64,000 bases of DNA from Prunus persica (GCF_000346465.2 NC_034014.1:18859956-18923955), one strand, 5' to 3'. Shown: positions 1 to 9,874, numbered from the stretch's first letter. The notes: generated by a model not told the origin, from the letters alone. Numbers and translations are program-made.

Positions 1-407
1 AATTGGGTGTCAGGTGCAAGGACAGCCGTTGGATGCGCCTGTTGGTGATGGACTGTGATTCGTCCTCCCCCGTCGGATCTGGGTAGGGGCTTTGCATTTT
101 TTTTGTTTTAATCAGAGACAGAGAGTCGGTGGAGGAGGAGGAAGAAGAGGTTGGCTGGTTTGTGGGGAAGGTCTGAAAATTCGAAATGGGAAAGATCCGC
201 TGGTTCGTTTCCTTATACGCGAGAGGCGATGCGGTGGAGGTTGGCGTGGCGGCTGCGGATTGGTGTGGAAGTTGGCAGTTAGTCTTGGCGCGCGTTTCAA
301 TGTCATGGGATATGTATGCACGATCGAGGGTGATGTGGTGTAAATATGGATTTTAGATCAAATTTGTTCTTGTGACGTATCGTTGCGTCCATTCAATAAT
401 AAAGGAT
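1..407. other. GC-rich flanking sequence, no gene recognised
   Basis: This stretch is richer in G and C than its surroundings and has open frames on both strands, but none reads like a protein I know. It may be the end of a host gene lying outside the window. It stops where the inverted-repeat element at 410 begins. Confidence 0.4.
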
Positions 408-860
408 TAATATCACAAAATGTTGTTAATGTTTACAAAATTATCAGATTGTATTTTTAATTTTTTTCTGTCATTCATGATGTGTGATCACAAATAATTT
501 ATGCTGTTAGTTTCCGTTAAAAACTTTGCTAGTTTATTGACGTGGCACATATATATCACAAAACATCTCTGAGGTTTACGCACTTATTACAAATGGTCCT
601 TGCAAAATTTTTTACTTTTTTTATTTAAAATTCATAACATTTTGGTTTTCTTTTTAAATTTTATGAATTTTAAATTATTTAAAAATATATATTGTATTTT
701 AAATACATGTGACACTATATTATTGGAAATGTAGGATCCACATATATGCCACATTAACAAACTAATGGAGTTTTTAAAAAATAATTTAAAAATGAAAAAA
801 ACCAAGGGTTTAGGGTTCATAAAAGTCCCTCAAGGTTAAAATCCTTCTATAAATGGTTTT

Positions 861-1074
861 TGTTGTAAATATTAAGGTGGAGCCCACCTCCAATGATAGG
901 AGCTTAGTCTATATAAGGGCTCACCCTTCCATTTGTAATACACACAATGAGAAGAGAAAACATTCCCTTCTCTCTCTCAATTTCTTCTCCCATTTGTAAG
1001 AAACACACATAATAGAGAGCAAACATTCTCTCCATCTCAATCCCCTCTCTACAATTTCTCATTGATTTATAACA
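861..1074 (+). repeat. 5' LTR of E1
   Basis: The LTR starts TGTTGTAAAT and ends TTATAACA. It contains a TATA-like TATATAAGG around 910, a good candidate for the element's promoter, then a TC-rich stretch. It differs from the 3' copy at two sites only. Confidence 0.9.
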
Positions 1075-1088
1075 CGTTATCAGCACGA
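1075..1088 (+). other. Primer-binding site of E1, tRNA-Ile half-molecule type
   Basis: CGTTATCAGCACGA lies directly after the 5' LTR. It does not match the 3' end of initiator tRNA-Met, the usual plant Copia primer. It is complementary to positions 40 to 27 (anticodon arm) of cytosolic tRNA-Ile(AAU) as I remember that tRNA, with a C facing A34, the base normally deaminated to inosine. The same 14 bases follow the LTR of E2. Confidence 0.65.
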
Positions 1089-1229
1089 ATTTGTTCAAAC
1101 TATACCAGCTGAAGATGCTGTCTCCGACCCTGAAAATTTTGTTGGAGGACCAAGAAGCTCTGTCTCTGGGATTTCAAGAGAGAGAGAGCAGAGAGAGTGG
1201 TCTGGTACAAAAAAAAAAAAAAAAAATCT

Positions 1230-1533
1230 GATCGGCCCTTTATCTTTCTCTCTCTCTCTCTCTCTCTAGCTCCTCAGCTTCTGCTCATTGTTGATGAACA
1301 ATGGAGGGAGGAGATAGACCACCTTGGCTTCGTCTCAGTGAGAAGGAACACAATCAAATGGGAAATCTTTTAATTTCTCTGAGGTCAGAGTCTTCATTCA
1401 GAAACTCACTCAGAGAAGTCCCTCGTTTGGTGAAGAAGCAGAACCAAGATGGGCTCTGTTTCTCTGAAGATTGGTGATGGAACAGCCAGATTCAAAAGAG
1501 CAACGCTATGTTCATCAACCGTCAATCTTCTCA
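1230..1533 (+). pseudogene. Captured host fragment: leader and N-terminus of a probable methyltransferase gene
   Basis: From ATG 1449 the frame reads MGSVSLKIGDGTARFKRATL and continues to about residue 28 before changing into the bZIP-like segment. I recall this N-terminus from plant S-adenosylmethionine-dependent methyltransferases of the At1g29790 type, where a membrane anchor follows; that anchor is missing here. The TC-rich stretch upstream (about 1245-1270) would suit the host 5' untranslated region. The piece has the same orientation as the bZIP and DUF4408-like pieces that follow. The identification rests on memory of a short conserved head, so it needs a search. Confidence 0.45.
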
Positions 1534-1873
1534 CGGATCCGAGCTCTAGCTCTCAGGCCTCTCAGAGGCCACGCATGACGACGCCGTTTCCGGACGCAAG
1601 TCCCAGCCTTTCGTTCCGGGGCTCCTACCACCGTCGAGCCCAATCCGAAGTCCAATTCCGGATCCTCGACGATAAAGATGAGTGCGAGGCCGAGGCACCG
1701 GCATAGCGACTCGGTTGACGCGTCTTTGGACAGCATAGAGGCCAAGAAGGCCATGGCTCCTGATAAGCTCGTCGAGCTCTGGACTGTCGACCCAAAACGA
1801 GCTAAGAGGATTTTGGCAAATCGGCAGTCTGCTGCTCGGTCAAAAGAGAGGAAGGCCCGGACATATCAGGCTT
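1534..1873 (+). pseudogene. Captured host fragment of a group I bZIP transcription factor
   Basis: One frame (to 1706) contains [20 protein letters not shown], typical of the N-terminal half of RF2a/VIP1/PosF21-type bZIP proteins. A second frame (from 1678) contains [18 protein letters not shown] and then the DNA-binding basic region with the core [14 protein letters not shown]. In intact members these two parts are separated by a longer acidic stretch, so an internal deletion and frameshift joined them here. The leucine zipper is absent: the sequence leaves the family right after the basic region. It cannot encode a working dimeric factor. A peptide of the basic region alone is conceivable, but I see no sign of selection for it. 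Closest known class: plant bZIP group I. Confidence 0.85.
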
Positions 1874-2100
1874 CGTGGTTAGCCCTCGCTTCGTGTTCGT
1901 TGTTGGAAATATAATTGTCATCATTCTCCTTGTCAAGTCCGGCAGGTTTTCAGGTAAAGACTCCAGCACAGGAGCTGATCTTTACGATGAGTTTGTTCAC
2001 AACAGCGAAGAGAACCATGAAATGGTCATGACCCATTTTCCGATTCCACGACTCGGGCGAGTCGGTGGTCAAGAACTCGATCTCATCCCCTGATGATTCC
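1874..2100 (+). pseudogene. Captured host fragment of a DUF4408-type membrane protein
   Basis: From about 1878 the frame reads [20 protein letters not shown], then GRFSGKDSS and DLYDEFV. A hydrophobic segment followed by a DLYDEYV-like motif is characteristic of plant DUF4408/DUF761 proteins. It is joined head to tail to the bZIP fragment with no spacer, in a different frame, and ends at a stop near 2093. Sequence further on (2100-2400) has a reverse-strand open frame of 92 codons that I could not assign; it may be a further captured piece. Confidence 0.6.
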
Positions 2101-2548
2101 TTGCCCATGAAAACAATAGCCGGGGGCAGTATAGCAAATACCACCAGAGAGCCTTAATCTTCATCTGTCATGGATACGCCATGGAAAATCAGCAGGCCTT
2201 GAAGGCTATGTCAAAAGCTTTGATGATGTAGTGGATGACTGTACCAATCACTTCACAAACATATGTGAAAGCAGAGAATATGCTGTCGATTGAAAGCCAT
2301 CTATGAGGGAAAGTTGGCTGGACAGCACATGTTGTCGAGTGCGCATGATTACAGCCCCACCCACATATTCTGCTGCACATGTGAAAACCCACCGAAACAA
2401 TAAAATAAAAAAAATAAAATAAAAAAAAATAAAATAAAAATAAAAGGGGATCACTCAGCAAGGGCATAAGCGAAAGAATAAGCGATAAAGATCTCTGCTC
2501 CCTTACCTTCCCTATTATTTCATATTATATTTATCTGCTTTTCTTTTA

Positions 2549-3066
2549 CTAACCATTAACAAAAATGGACCCTTGGTAATACTAAACATATTATCAGTGG
2601 GAGACCGTTACTAATACTAACACTTTTCATGTTCGGTGGTGGTTTTTACCCCACATTTATTTTATTTACTGTATGGTGTAGGTTTATTACCCATACAATC
2701 AGTATTTATTTAAAAGGGTGGTGCGGGTTTATCGTCCACGCCTTTACTTTCATTTAAAAGTATGGAGCAGAATTAGTGCCCATACACGTACGTTTACTTT
2801 ATGAATTTAATTTACCGCACATTTAATTTTATTTAAAGTATGGTGCGGGATTAACGTCCATACAGCAAGCAATTTAATTTATGCATTTAATTTACCGCAC
2901 ATTTACATTTATTTAAAAGGGTGGTGCGGGTTTATCGTCCACGCCTTTACTTTTATTTAAATGTATGGAGCAGAATTAATGCCCATACAAGCACCTTAAC
3001 TTTATGAATTTAATTTACCGCACATTTACATTTATTTAAAGTATGGTGCGGGTTTATCGTCCATAC
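2549..3066 (+). repeat. Leader repeat array of E1 (small hairpin units)
   Basis: After a block starting CTAACCATTAACAAAAATGG there are seven units of about 25-27 bases, near 2672, 2717, 2760, 2838, 2918, 2962 and 3040. Most begin GTATGG or GGGTGG and end CCATAC or CCACGCC, so each can fold into a short stem. Spacers between them are AT-rich and repeat 'TTTATTTAAA'. The same array, with four units, lies in the leader of E2 at 40111-40404. Confidence 0.8.
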
Positions 3067-3139
3067 CAGTAATTTATTTACCAGCAATTTATTTTATGGA
3101 CTAAATGTGTTGTATGATGAGTTTTTCACAGTATATAGA

Positions 3140-3725
3140 TCAGGACCAGAAGTTCCTTGATCCTCATCATACAATTACATCAGGACTTGAAGATCCTTGA
3201 TGATGATGTTAATATGAGAGCTGACAGTCTCTCCGATACTATATTTGTAAACATGTGATCGGACTTGAGGGTCCTTGATCCCTGACATGTAAATAAGGAC
3301 CTGGGGTTCCTTAATGATGTAACAGTACCGTATTAGTTCATAATGCCGTACACATGGATGATAACTGTACTGGCAAATGTACTGTACACATGAATAGTGC
3401 CGTATACATGAATAGTGATGTATGCATAAATATTTACCATTTTGGGTAAACTATCACCATTCAAAAGGGAACCTGCAGTTCCTTAAACTCATGGATGAGC
3501 AATTAAATGAGATGCCAGAAGTTCCTCAAAATATGGACAATTATGTAAGGGCTTGAAGTCCAGAAATATGTACAGAAAATTGTAAAAATGTCCATACCAT
3601 GAGAATATGTGATTTTGGCCCGAAGTTCAAAATCTAAGGGGATTGAATGTCCATACCATGAGAATATGTGATTTTGGCCAGAAGTTCAAAATCTAACAGT
3701 GTTGAGAACCTGAAGTTCCAACAAT
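3140..3725 (+). repeat. Second leader motif of E1: scattered GGACYTGARGNTCC-like units
   Basis: Short near-palindromic words recur at about 3145, 3182, 3260, 3296, 3468, 3511 and 3706, for example GGACTTGAAGATCC and GAACCTGAAGTTCC. E2 has GGACCTGAAATTCC in three 59-base repeats at the matching place before gag. No open frame of note crosses the region. Confidence 0.65.
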
Positions 3726-3912
3726 TAAATGGACAACCCTTGAGGTATTATTGCAAATTGTGGTACGCCACATATCTCTTTGGCATAAGAGAATGATGAA
3801 TTGAGGCTCCCCACATATTTTGTTATATCTGGGCCGGAAGCTCATGAACCCAAATATATGAGATATTAGCGTGGCTTTTACTCAATTCATATTTCATGTC
3901 CATTTTGAAAAG

Positions 3913-6343
3913 TGACAGGACCCGACCCAATTTCCGCTTTGGAATCCGAGCCGAATCCTGTGCGTGTACGACACCTGGCGAATGCCGGGCACGAATGACC
4001 TTTTTACCCTTTTCTTAAACAAATTTCTTAAAATTTACTTTCGACTTCTGCCGAAAATCCGACTGAGTCTACCCTGTATTTTGACCAAACACAAAGTCTT
4101 CCACCTGTCAAACAGTCTCAAAATCCTACCAGTTCCTTATGTTCAACAAGATCTCAGAGCATTTCTATACAAATTTACAGGATTTACAAAAGAGTTACAA
4201 CGAACTCCTACACTTTGGTGGTGGGTCGGAAACTAGGATGATGGCCCGAGTGGTTTCCTTCAGGAGACCGTAGTCAGCCTGATCCGCAATCCTGGCACTC
4301 ACGGTCCGGGCGTCCCCAAAACTCGTGAGGCAAATGTCAAGTGCACTGACGTAACTGAAAGTAAACTGGATGTCTGTAGACATCATCATATCCGAAGGCA
4401 ACATAAACCGAAGGCAATCTGGATGTCCGTAGACATCGTCTTATTTGACGGCCACCTGTTTCTGTAACCGGGTACCCACAGTGGTTTAAGAAAATATTAA
4501 CTGCTGAGAAAATATCAAATATAAATGTCATAATATTTCTGAAAGATCTGATGAATAACTGAATCTTTATTCAATCTATAACTGTACTGCCCTTTTTATC
4601 TGATAGAAAACTCAAACTCTGCTTTCTATAATTCATGGTGGTCTAAAATAATTATCTTGGATAAAATCTGACATCCTCTGTATTCTGATAAAATCTGAGC
4701 TAGATATTTCTGAATCATAAATCTCAAAGTCTGTTGTCCAAATAACTTTAGCAAAATCAGCTAAGCAATGTATAGAAGGAATCTTTAAATTCATAGGAAT
4801 AAATCACACTGAATAAAACTGATTCAGAAAATCATATAAAAAAAAGAAAGGTCCACTCACTGCTGGTCCGAGCTAGCTGGACCTCTTGGAGGTCCCTCCT
4901 GTGGATTAGCTGGACTCCTGGTGCCTAATTATCCATGAATAATAAATTAATAAATGACTGGATAAATAGAATTTTAAATCAAATACCCTGCCCCCGGCTC
5001 TTAGAAATATGTACATTTCTTTCCAGATCACTCCTATGCCCACCTTAGCTCTTTTTAGACACTTGAACCACTTTTGGAAGGTCCGACGCTCAGTTAAGCG
5101 ATAAACTGTCAGATCGGCCGACCCGGGACCCGTGGGGTCCACGATCTCCGATGGCCAATCTGAGCTTCCCGGAGGGTTTCTCATAGGGCGGGAACCAAGT
5201 TCTGCGAATTTGGTCCGAATCGGACGGTCGGATCGGCCAAAATCGCGTTATCGCTTAAAACTCTAACCCTAGCCCTAGGGTTCGCGATTCCGGAGTATCC
5301 GGGACTCCGATTCGAAATCCGTTGAATCCTACACGATCCTGAAACAATGTAGGACAACATATCCGAAATGGGGTGCGATCCAACGGCTAGACAACACTGC
5401 ACCCGGAAATCGCATATTATGGAAAAATCCGTTCGGGGCTCAAACGGACTCCGAATTGAGTTCCGCGAAATCCTACGCGCTCGTGATGGCACGAGGGTCT
5501 CAAAACTGGCCAGAGCCGTGCCACCACCCTGGCCCACGCGCTGCCACACGCGCGGACCGATTGGGTGTCCAAAGCGATTCGGGTGTGCCGAAAAACAATC
5601 TTGGAACTGAGACTCCAAACTCCTACCCTAGGTAAAACACCCCATTTGGAGTCACTTTTGTTCTTGGACAACCCCCGAAAAGTGGCCGGAAAGGGCCGAT
5701 TCTGGCGGCCGAAGTTCGGCCAATTTCAAATCGAAAATTAAGCAACCTAAAGGTGAAATCGATCTAAACCCAGCCAACCATCAGTTAGAGCACGAAACAT
5801 AGTTAGAAATCGATACCTCACACGACTGATTTGGTGTCCGGATGAGGGAGAAACTGAGGTTGGAAAATCGGCCAAAACTGCTGCTTTTTCCAGCAGTTTC
5901 CAGCGGCTCCAGCAGGGGCGGCGGACGGCTGAGGTTGCTGGCGGAAGCTGGCCGGTGCTGCTGGGTCCGTTCCGGAGGGTCGGGGTGGCTTGGAAGGTGG
6001 CTGCCCTTCTGGTTTTTCTGAACTATCGGGAGGGAGAGAGAGAGAGAGAGAGAGTGAGAGAATGAGAGAGTGAGAGAAGAAAACAGATTTTAAAAAAAAA
6101 TGATCTCCCAAAATTTCCATTTTGCCCTCGTGAGTATTTTGACCGTAACTTCTTCATTACAACTCCGGTTCGGGTCTACTCCATGTCTACGAACTCGTTT
6201 CGCCGTGCTCTACGCAACGGCATAAGCGGAATTGCCAAATTCTTTTCCGATCAAAAAGTCAAATTTTCCCCCTTTTAAAATATGCGAGGGCAAAATCGTC
6301 TTTTGGCTCTCAATTTTTAGATATTTTGGTTTGGGTTCTTACA
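3913..6343. mobile_element. Solo LTR, 2.4 kb, inserted in E1
   Basis: The segment begins TGACAGGACCCGACC and ends GGGTTCTTACA. It is flanked by the identical 5-bp duplication AAAAG (3908-3912 and 6344-6348). Its GC content is clearly higher than the surrounding E1 sequence. There is no internal domain, so it is best read as the product of LTR-LTR recombination. The length suggests a Gypsy-type element. Open frames within it (for example 5181-5618 on the minus strand) resemble no protein and look like chance frames in GC-rich DNA. Orientation is uncertain because both ends keep TG...CA on either strand; the pyrimidine-rich tract seen on the minus strand near 6000-6080 slightly favours minus. 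Confidence 0.85.
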
Positions 6344-6348
6344 AAAAG

Positions 6349-8455
6349 GGCAAATAAATTATGAGTTTGTGTTTAGCTCAGGCCAAAAGTTTCGGGCTCC
6401 CATACGTTGAAATATGAAATTTGGGAGAGTCGATGTGGTTATTTGAACCTATAAGGCACAAGGTTCCAAACCGTCATTTTGAAATGACGTAAAAACCACA
6501 GGTGCAAATTTTAAGAATATGCTCAATTATTATAACAGGAAAGGAGCAAGTTGAAACGCAGTTGCTCCAATCAAGTTTTGCAAAGGCCATATCTATAGGA
6601 GGAAATATGGCTACAGTTTTCAGGATCCCAATATTATCTCAGATCCCCATATTATCTTTTTCTTTCCAGAGTCCAAAACTTCACGTGGCCTCTGATAATG
6701 CCTGTCGGCACTTTCGGCTTTTTCAAGTATTATTTTCATCAAAAACCGATCTTGCTTTACGGATTTCACGGAGCTACTTTTTCAAAAGTACCCCGAGAAT
6801 CTCGCAATTTTCCTATGGTTAATTTGAAATTCACCGGTTCTACCTATTCATTGTATTTGTGTATAAATGTGTTACTAACGAAATTTTCTTTGCAGAAGAC
6901 ATCCAGTTTTCTCCATACCTAGTGATGCGATATCTACTTGTTTTTCTTATCAAGAAAAGAGTTGTGATTTTACTCTTACAGGATATAATTAGATCATCAA
7001 GCGCTACATTTACTGGGCCGATACAAGCTTGAATGATACTTGAGAAAAGTTTCTCCCACCTAAGGATGTAAGCAATACTTGTGTTATTTTATGCTTATAT
7101 ACTTATTTGATATTTTATCTTGAAAGGTAACCAAATGGGAAGATAAGTCCGTTCCAAAAGAATGGCTTGTATGTATCCATGGATTATTAATGCAAATTTT
7201 ACAGATTGCAAGTTGGATACATTGATAATACACTGCACAGATTAAAGTCCCATAAGAACAACATATGGGTATAGCAGTGATCAATATGATGCACGCCTGT
7301 TGCGTAGCAAATGATATGGATTGAAGTCCCGAAAGGACAATCCTTTGACATGTCAATATTGATATTATGCACGCCTAATGCGTAGCAAATTATATGGGTT
7401 AAAGTCCCATAATATGGGTTAAAGTCCCAGAAATTAATTGACATGTATGTATTAATCTGTGGCATGCCTGCAGCATGACAGATATATGGGTTCTAAAATG
7501 TTCCAACTCCCTAAATGGAGATTTTCCACGCCCTATGTAAAATAACGCTCCATTGGAGGTTATAATCCACATTCTCACATAATAAAAGCCCCATGAAGTG
7601 GCTTGGGTACCCAAAAGCAAAGAAATGCTTATAATTAATGCATGCGCATGCAAATGAGAATGGTGAGATTATGAATTGATGAATGACAATTTTTAGTTTT
7701 GGAGTAGCTACTCAAATCATCAATGGGCTGTGTTGATTGGAACCACGTTCAATTATTAAATGTCGACAATATCATTGGCCAAAATGGAACGAGGTAATTC
7801 CATTATAAATGAGAATGAACGTGAAAGAACAAACCCACAGTACGAACCCCAAAAGATGTTAATACTGAAATTTATACTTGGGTGTTCGGAATAAAAGGGA
7901 ATATACCTACTTTGTATGACACACTGTTTCTGGCAGAAACGAGGAATGTTGGGTTTTCTCCATATTTACAGATTCAATTGTGCTCCCCCCCCCCCCCCCC
8001 CCCCCCTTATTACACAATTACGGAGACCAACATATTATCTTTAAGGGTTATTAAATGCACAGAGCATATCGCCAGAAGCGATTCCCTAAAGATGTATAAA
8101 TAGCTGGGTTAAAGCTATATAATGTATCATAAAGTTTAATCCCTTTTAGACAAAATCCGTTGAGAGGATTGACATTGCATAAAGCAAGTCCCTAAAGGAC
8201 ATGTGCTTAAAGCACAAAATTTGTACTCAATATTAATATGCATAAATTACCTCAGTGAGTACATTGATTATAATGTGATTGCAACACATTAAAGCTTCTG
8301 CAGAATTCACGAAATATTTGTCTCGATCGAGCATTATGCCAACGAGATTCTTGCTTATACTAAGAAAATATTGAAGCATTTTTATGAGTCTTATCCGTTG
8401 GTCCTTAAATGTTTTTCCGGAAGTATACTAGACCAGATAGAGCTCAGCTCCACAC
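6349..8455 (+). other. E1 interior, non-coding
   Basis: There is no frame above about 105 codons and none resembling a known protein. At 7190-7480 the words AAAGTCCC, GCACGCCT and GCGTAGCAAAT recur in diverged copies, and AGTCCCGAAAGGAC and GTCCCTAAAGGAC (7330, 8188) are small palindromes. A 22-base run of C lies at 7985-8006. Confidence 0.6.
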
Positions 8456-9045
8456 TGTACTCTTTTTCCTTCATCCAGGTTTTTATCCCATTGGGTTTTT
8501 CCTGGTAAGGTTTTAACGAGGCAGTGTCGCTCAAGGGTTTAGGGTATACTATGAAAATTTTTATGGTCGCTTACTGAACAAAAGCTAGTCCTAAATTTTT
8601 CAGGGGAGATATTCATCAGGGGGAGCATGGTTTTAATAAAGACCTTCATACACTGTACTCTTTTTCCTTCATCCAGGTTTTTATCCCACTGGGTTTTTCC
8701 TGGTAAGGTTTTAACGAGGCAGTGTCGCTCAAGATTGACTCACAGAAGCAGTGTCAACTACGATATTCAGAAAGCTGATCAACAGTATGACTTAAAGATA
8801 TTTTGCCAAGCATCAAGGGGGAGCGCACCATCAATAAAGATCTTCAAACACCGTACTCTTTTTCCTTCGTCTAGGTTTTTATCCCACTGGGTTTTTCCTG
8901 GCAAGGTTTTAACGAGGCAGTGTCGCACGCGCGTCAATACACATAGAATTTTTATGTTACACATGATTATGTACTCTTTTTCCCTTTGACCAGTTTTTGT
9001 CCCACTGGGTTTTTACTGGCAAGGTTTTTAACGAGGCATATTCCG
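8456..9045 (+). repeat. Four tandem copies of the Copia 3' motif in E1
   Basis: The block GTACTCTTTTTCC ... CCCACTGGGTTTTT ... AAGGTTTTAACGAGGCA occurs at about 8456-8535, 8651-8733, 8849-8929 and 8971-9045. It is the conserved sequence normally found once or twice just upstream of the 3' LTR in many plant Copia elements (E2 has one, 45542-45608). The second and third copies are each preceded by AGGGGGAGC, a near-copy of the polypurine tract, at about 8618 and 8816, so the duplicated unit of about 198 bases includes that tract. Confidence 0.8.
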
Positions 9046-9061
9046 TATCATTTGTGGTCTC

Positions 9062-9071
9062 CAAGGGGGAG
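9062..9071 (+). other. Polypurine tract of E1
   Basis: CAAGGGGGAG directly precedes the 3' LTR and would prime plus-strand DNA synthesis. The identical tract precedes the 3' LTR of E2 (45631-45640). Confidence 0.8.
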
Positions 9072-9285
9072 TGTTGTAAATATTAAGGTGGAGCCCACCT
9101 CCAATGATAGGAGCTTAGTCTATATAAGGGCTCACCCTTCCATTTGTAATACACACAATGAGAAGAGAAAACATTCCCTTCTCTCTCTCAATTTCTTCTC
9201 CCATTTATAAGAAACACACATAATAGAGAGCAAACATTCTCTCCATCTCAATCCCCTCTCTACAATTTCCCATTGATTTATAACA
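9072..9285 (+). repeat. 3' LTR of E1
   Basis: Same length as the 5' LTR, with two substitutions by eye. It is followed by the target duplication GTTTT and then by the right arm of the foldback element. Confidence 0.9.
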
Positions 9286-9535
9286 GTTTTTTCATTTTTA
9301 AATTTTATGAATTTTAAATTATTTTTTAAAAACTTCATTAGTTTGTTAATGTGGCATATATGTGGAGTCTGCATCTTCAAAAATATAGTATCACGTTTAT
9401 TTAAAATACAATATATGTTTTTAAATAATTTTAAAAAGAAAACCAAAATTTTATGAATTTTAAATGAAAAAATAAAAAAATTTCGCAAGGACCATTTGTG
9501 ATAGGTGCGTGAACCTCATGGATGTTTTGTGATAT

Positions 9536-9690
9536 CTAAGAGATTTGTGGTCACTTACCGTTTGATGTAAATTCAACGGTTCACTCATTCTTGCACTCCT
9601 TTTAAGAAACTTTTTTGAATCATTGAATTAATATCCAACGGTGGGTGACCACAACATCTTGGACTCATGTGGTCCAAGAGATTGGAGCTG
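9536..9690. mobile_element. Small MITE in the right foldback arm
   Basis: This stretch is missing from the otherwise matching left arm. Its ends can pair: AAGAGATTTGTGGTCAC on one side and GTGACCACAACATCTTGG on the other, with ACCGTT and AACGGT inside. A TA-repeat tract follows at about 9691-9716. I could not fix exact ends. Confidence 0.5.
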
Positions 9691-9874
9691 TATATATATA
9701 TATATATATATATATGTCACGTCAGCAAACTAACGGAATTTTTGACCGAACCTAACGACAGAGACCATTTGTGATCACACATACTAACATTGAGGACCAC
9801 AAATAACACCCAAAAAATACATTAAAGATGCAATCTGATAGTTTTGTAAATCTTATAGACGTTTTGTGATATTA

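Larger units (their letters stand above)
861..9285 (+). mobile_element. Non-autonomous Copia-type LTR retroelement E1 carrying host gene fragments
   Basis: Two 214-bp LTRs (861-1074 and 9072-9285) differ at two positions by my count and are flanked by the 5-bp duplication GTTTT (856-860, 9286-9290). The primer-binding site follows the 5' LTR and a polypurine tract abuts the 3' LTR. The 8-kb interior has no gag, protease, integrase or reverse transcriptase frame. It holds host gene fragments (about 1300-2100), a leader of hairpin repeats (2670-3720), a nested solo LTR (3913-6343), more small repeats (7190-7480) and a four-copy 3' motif (8456-9045). Leader, primer site, polypurine tract and 3' motif match the coding element E2 at 39433-46102. 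E1 is therefore probably mobilised by proteins of that family; that last step is inference. Confidence 0.85.
410..9872. mobile_element. Long-TIR foldback DNA element, split by an LTR retroelement
   Basis: The left arm (410-about 790) and right arm (9291-9872) are inverted copies of each other. Both outer ends read ATATCACAAAA going inward, followed by matching tracts such as ATCAGATTG, TGTGATCACAAA and GACGTG. The dinucleotide TA lies outside both ends (408-409 and 9873-9874), which would suit a TA target site, but two bases are weak evidence. No transposase is present. The only spacer of the original palindrome is about 60 bases near 800-860, and E1 inserted there. The right arm holds an extra insert (about 9536-9690) that the left arm lacks. 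Superfamily is uncertain: a Mutator-type foldback or a TA-inserting MITE. Confidence 0.7.

Noticed and set aside
5181..5618. 145-codon minus-strand frame in the solo LTR, with others overlapping at 5368-5671
   Set aside because: It lies inside an LTR with exact ends and target duplication, overlaps open frames on the other strand, and has no protein motif. Open because of GC-rich composition.
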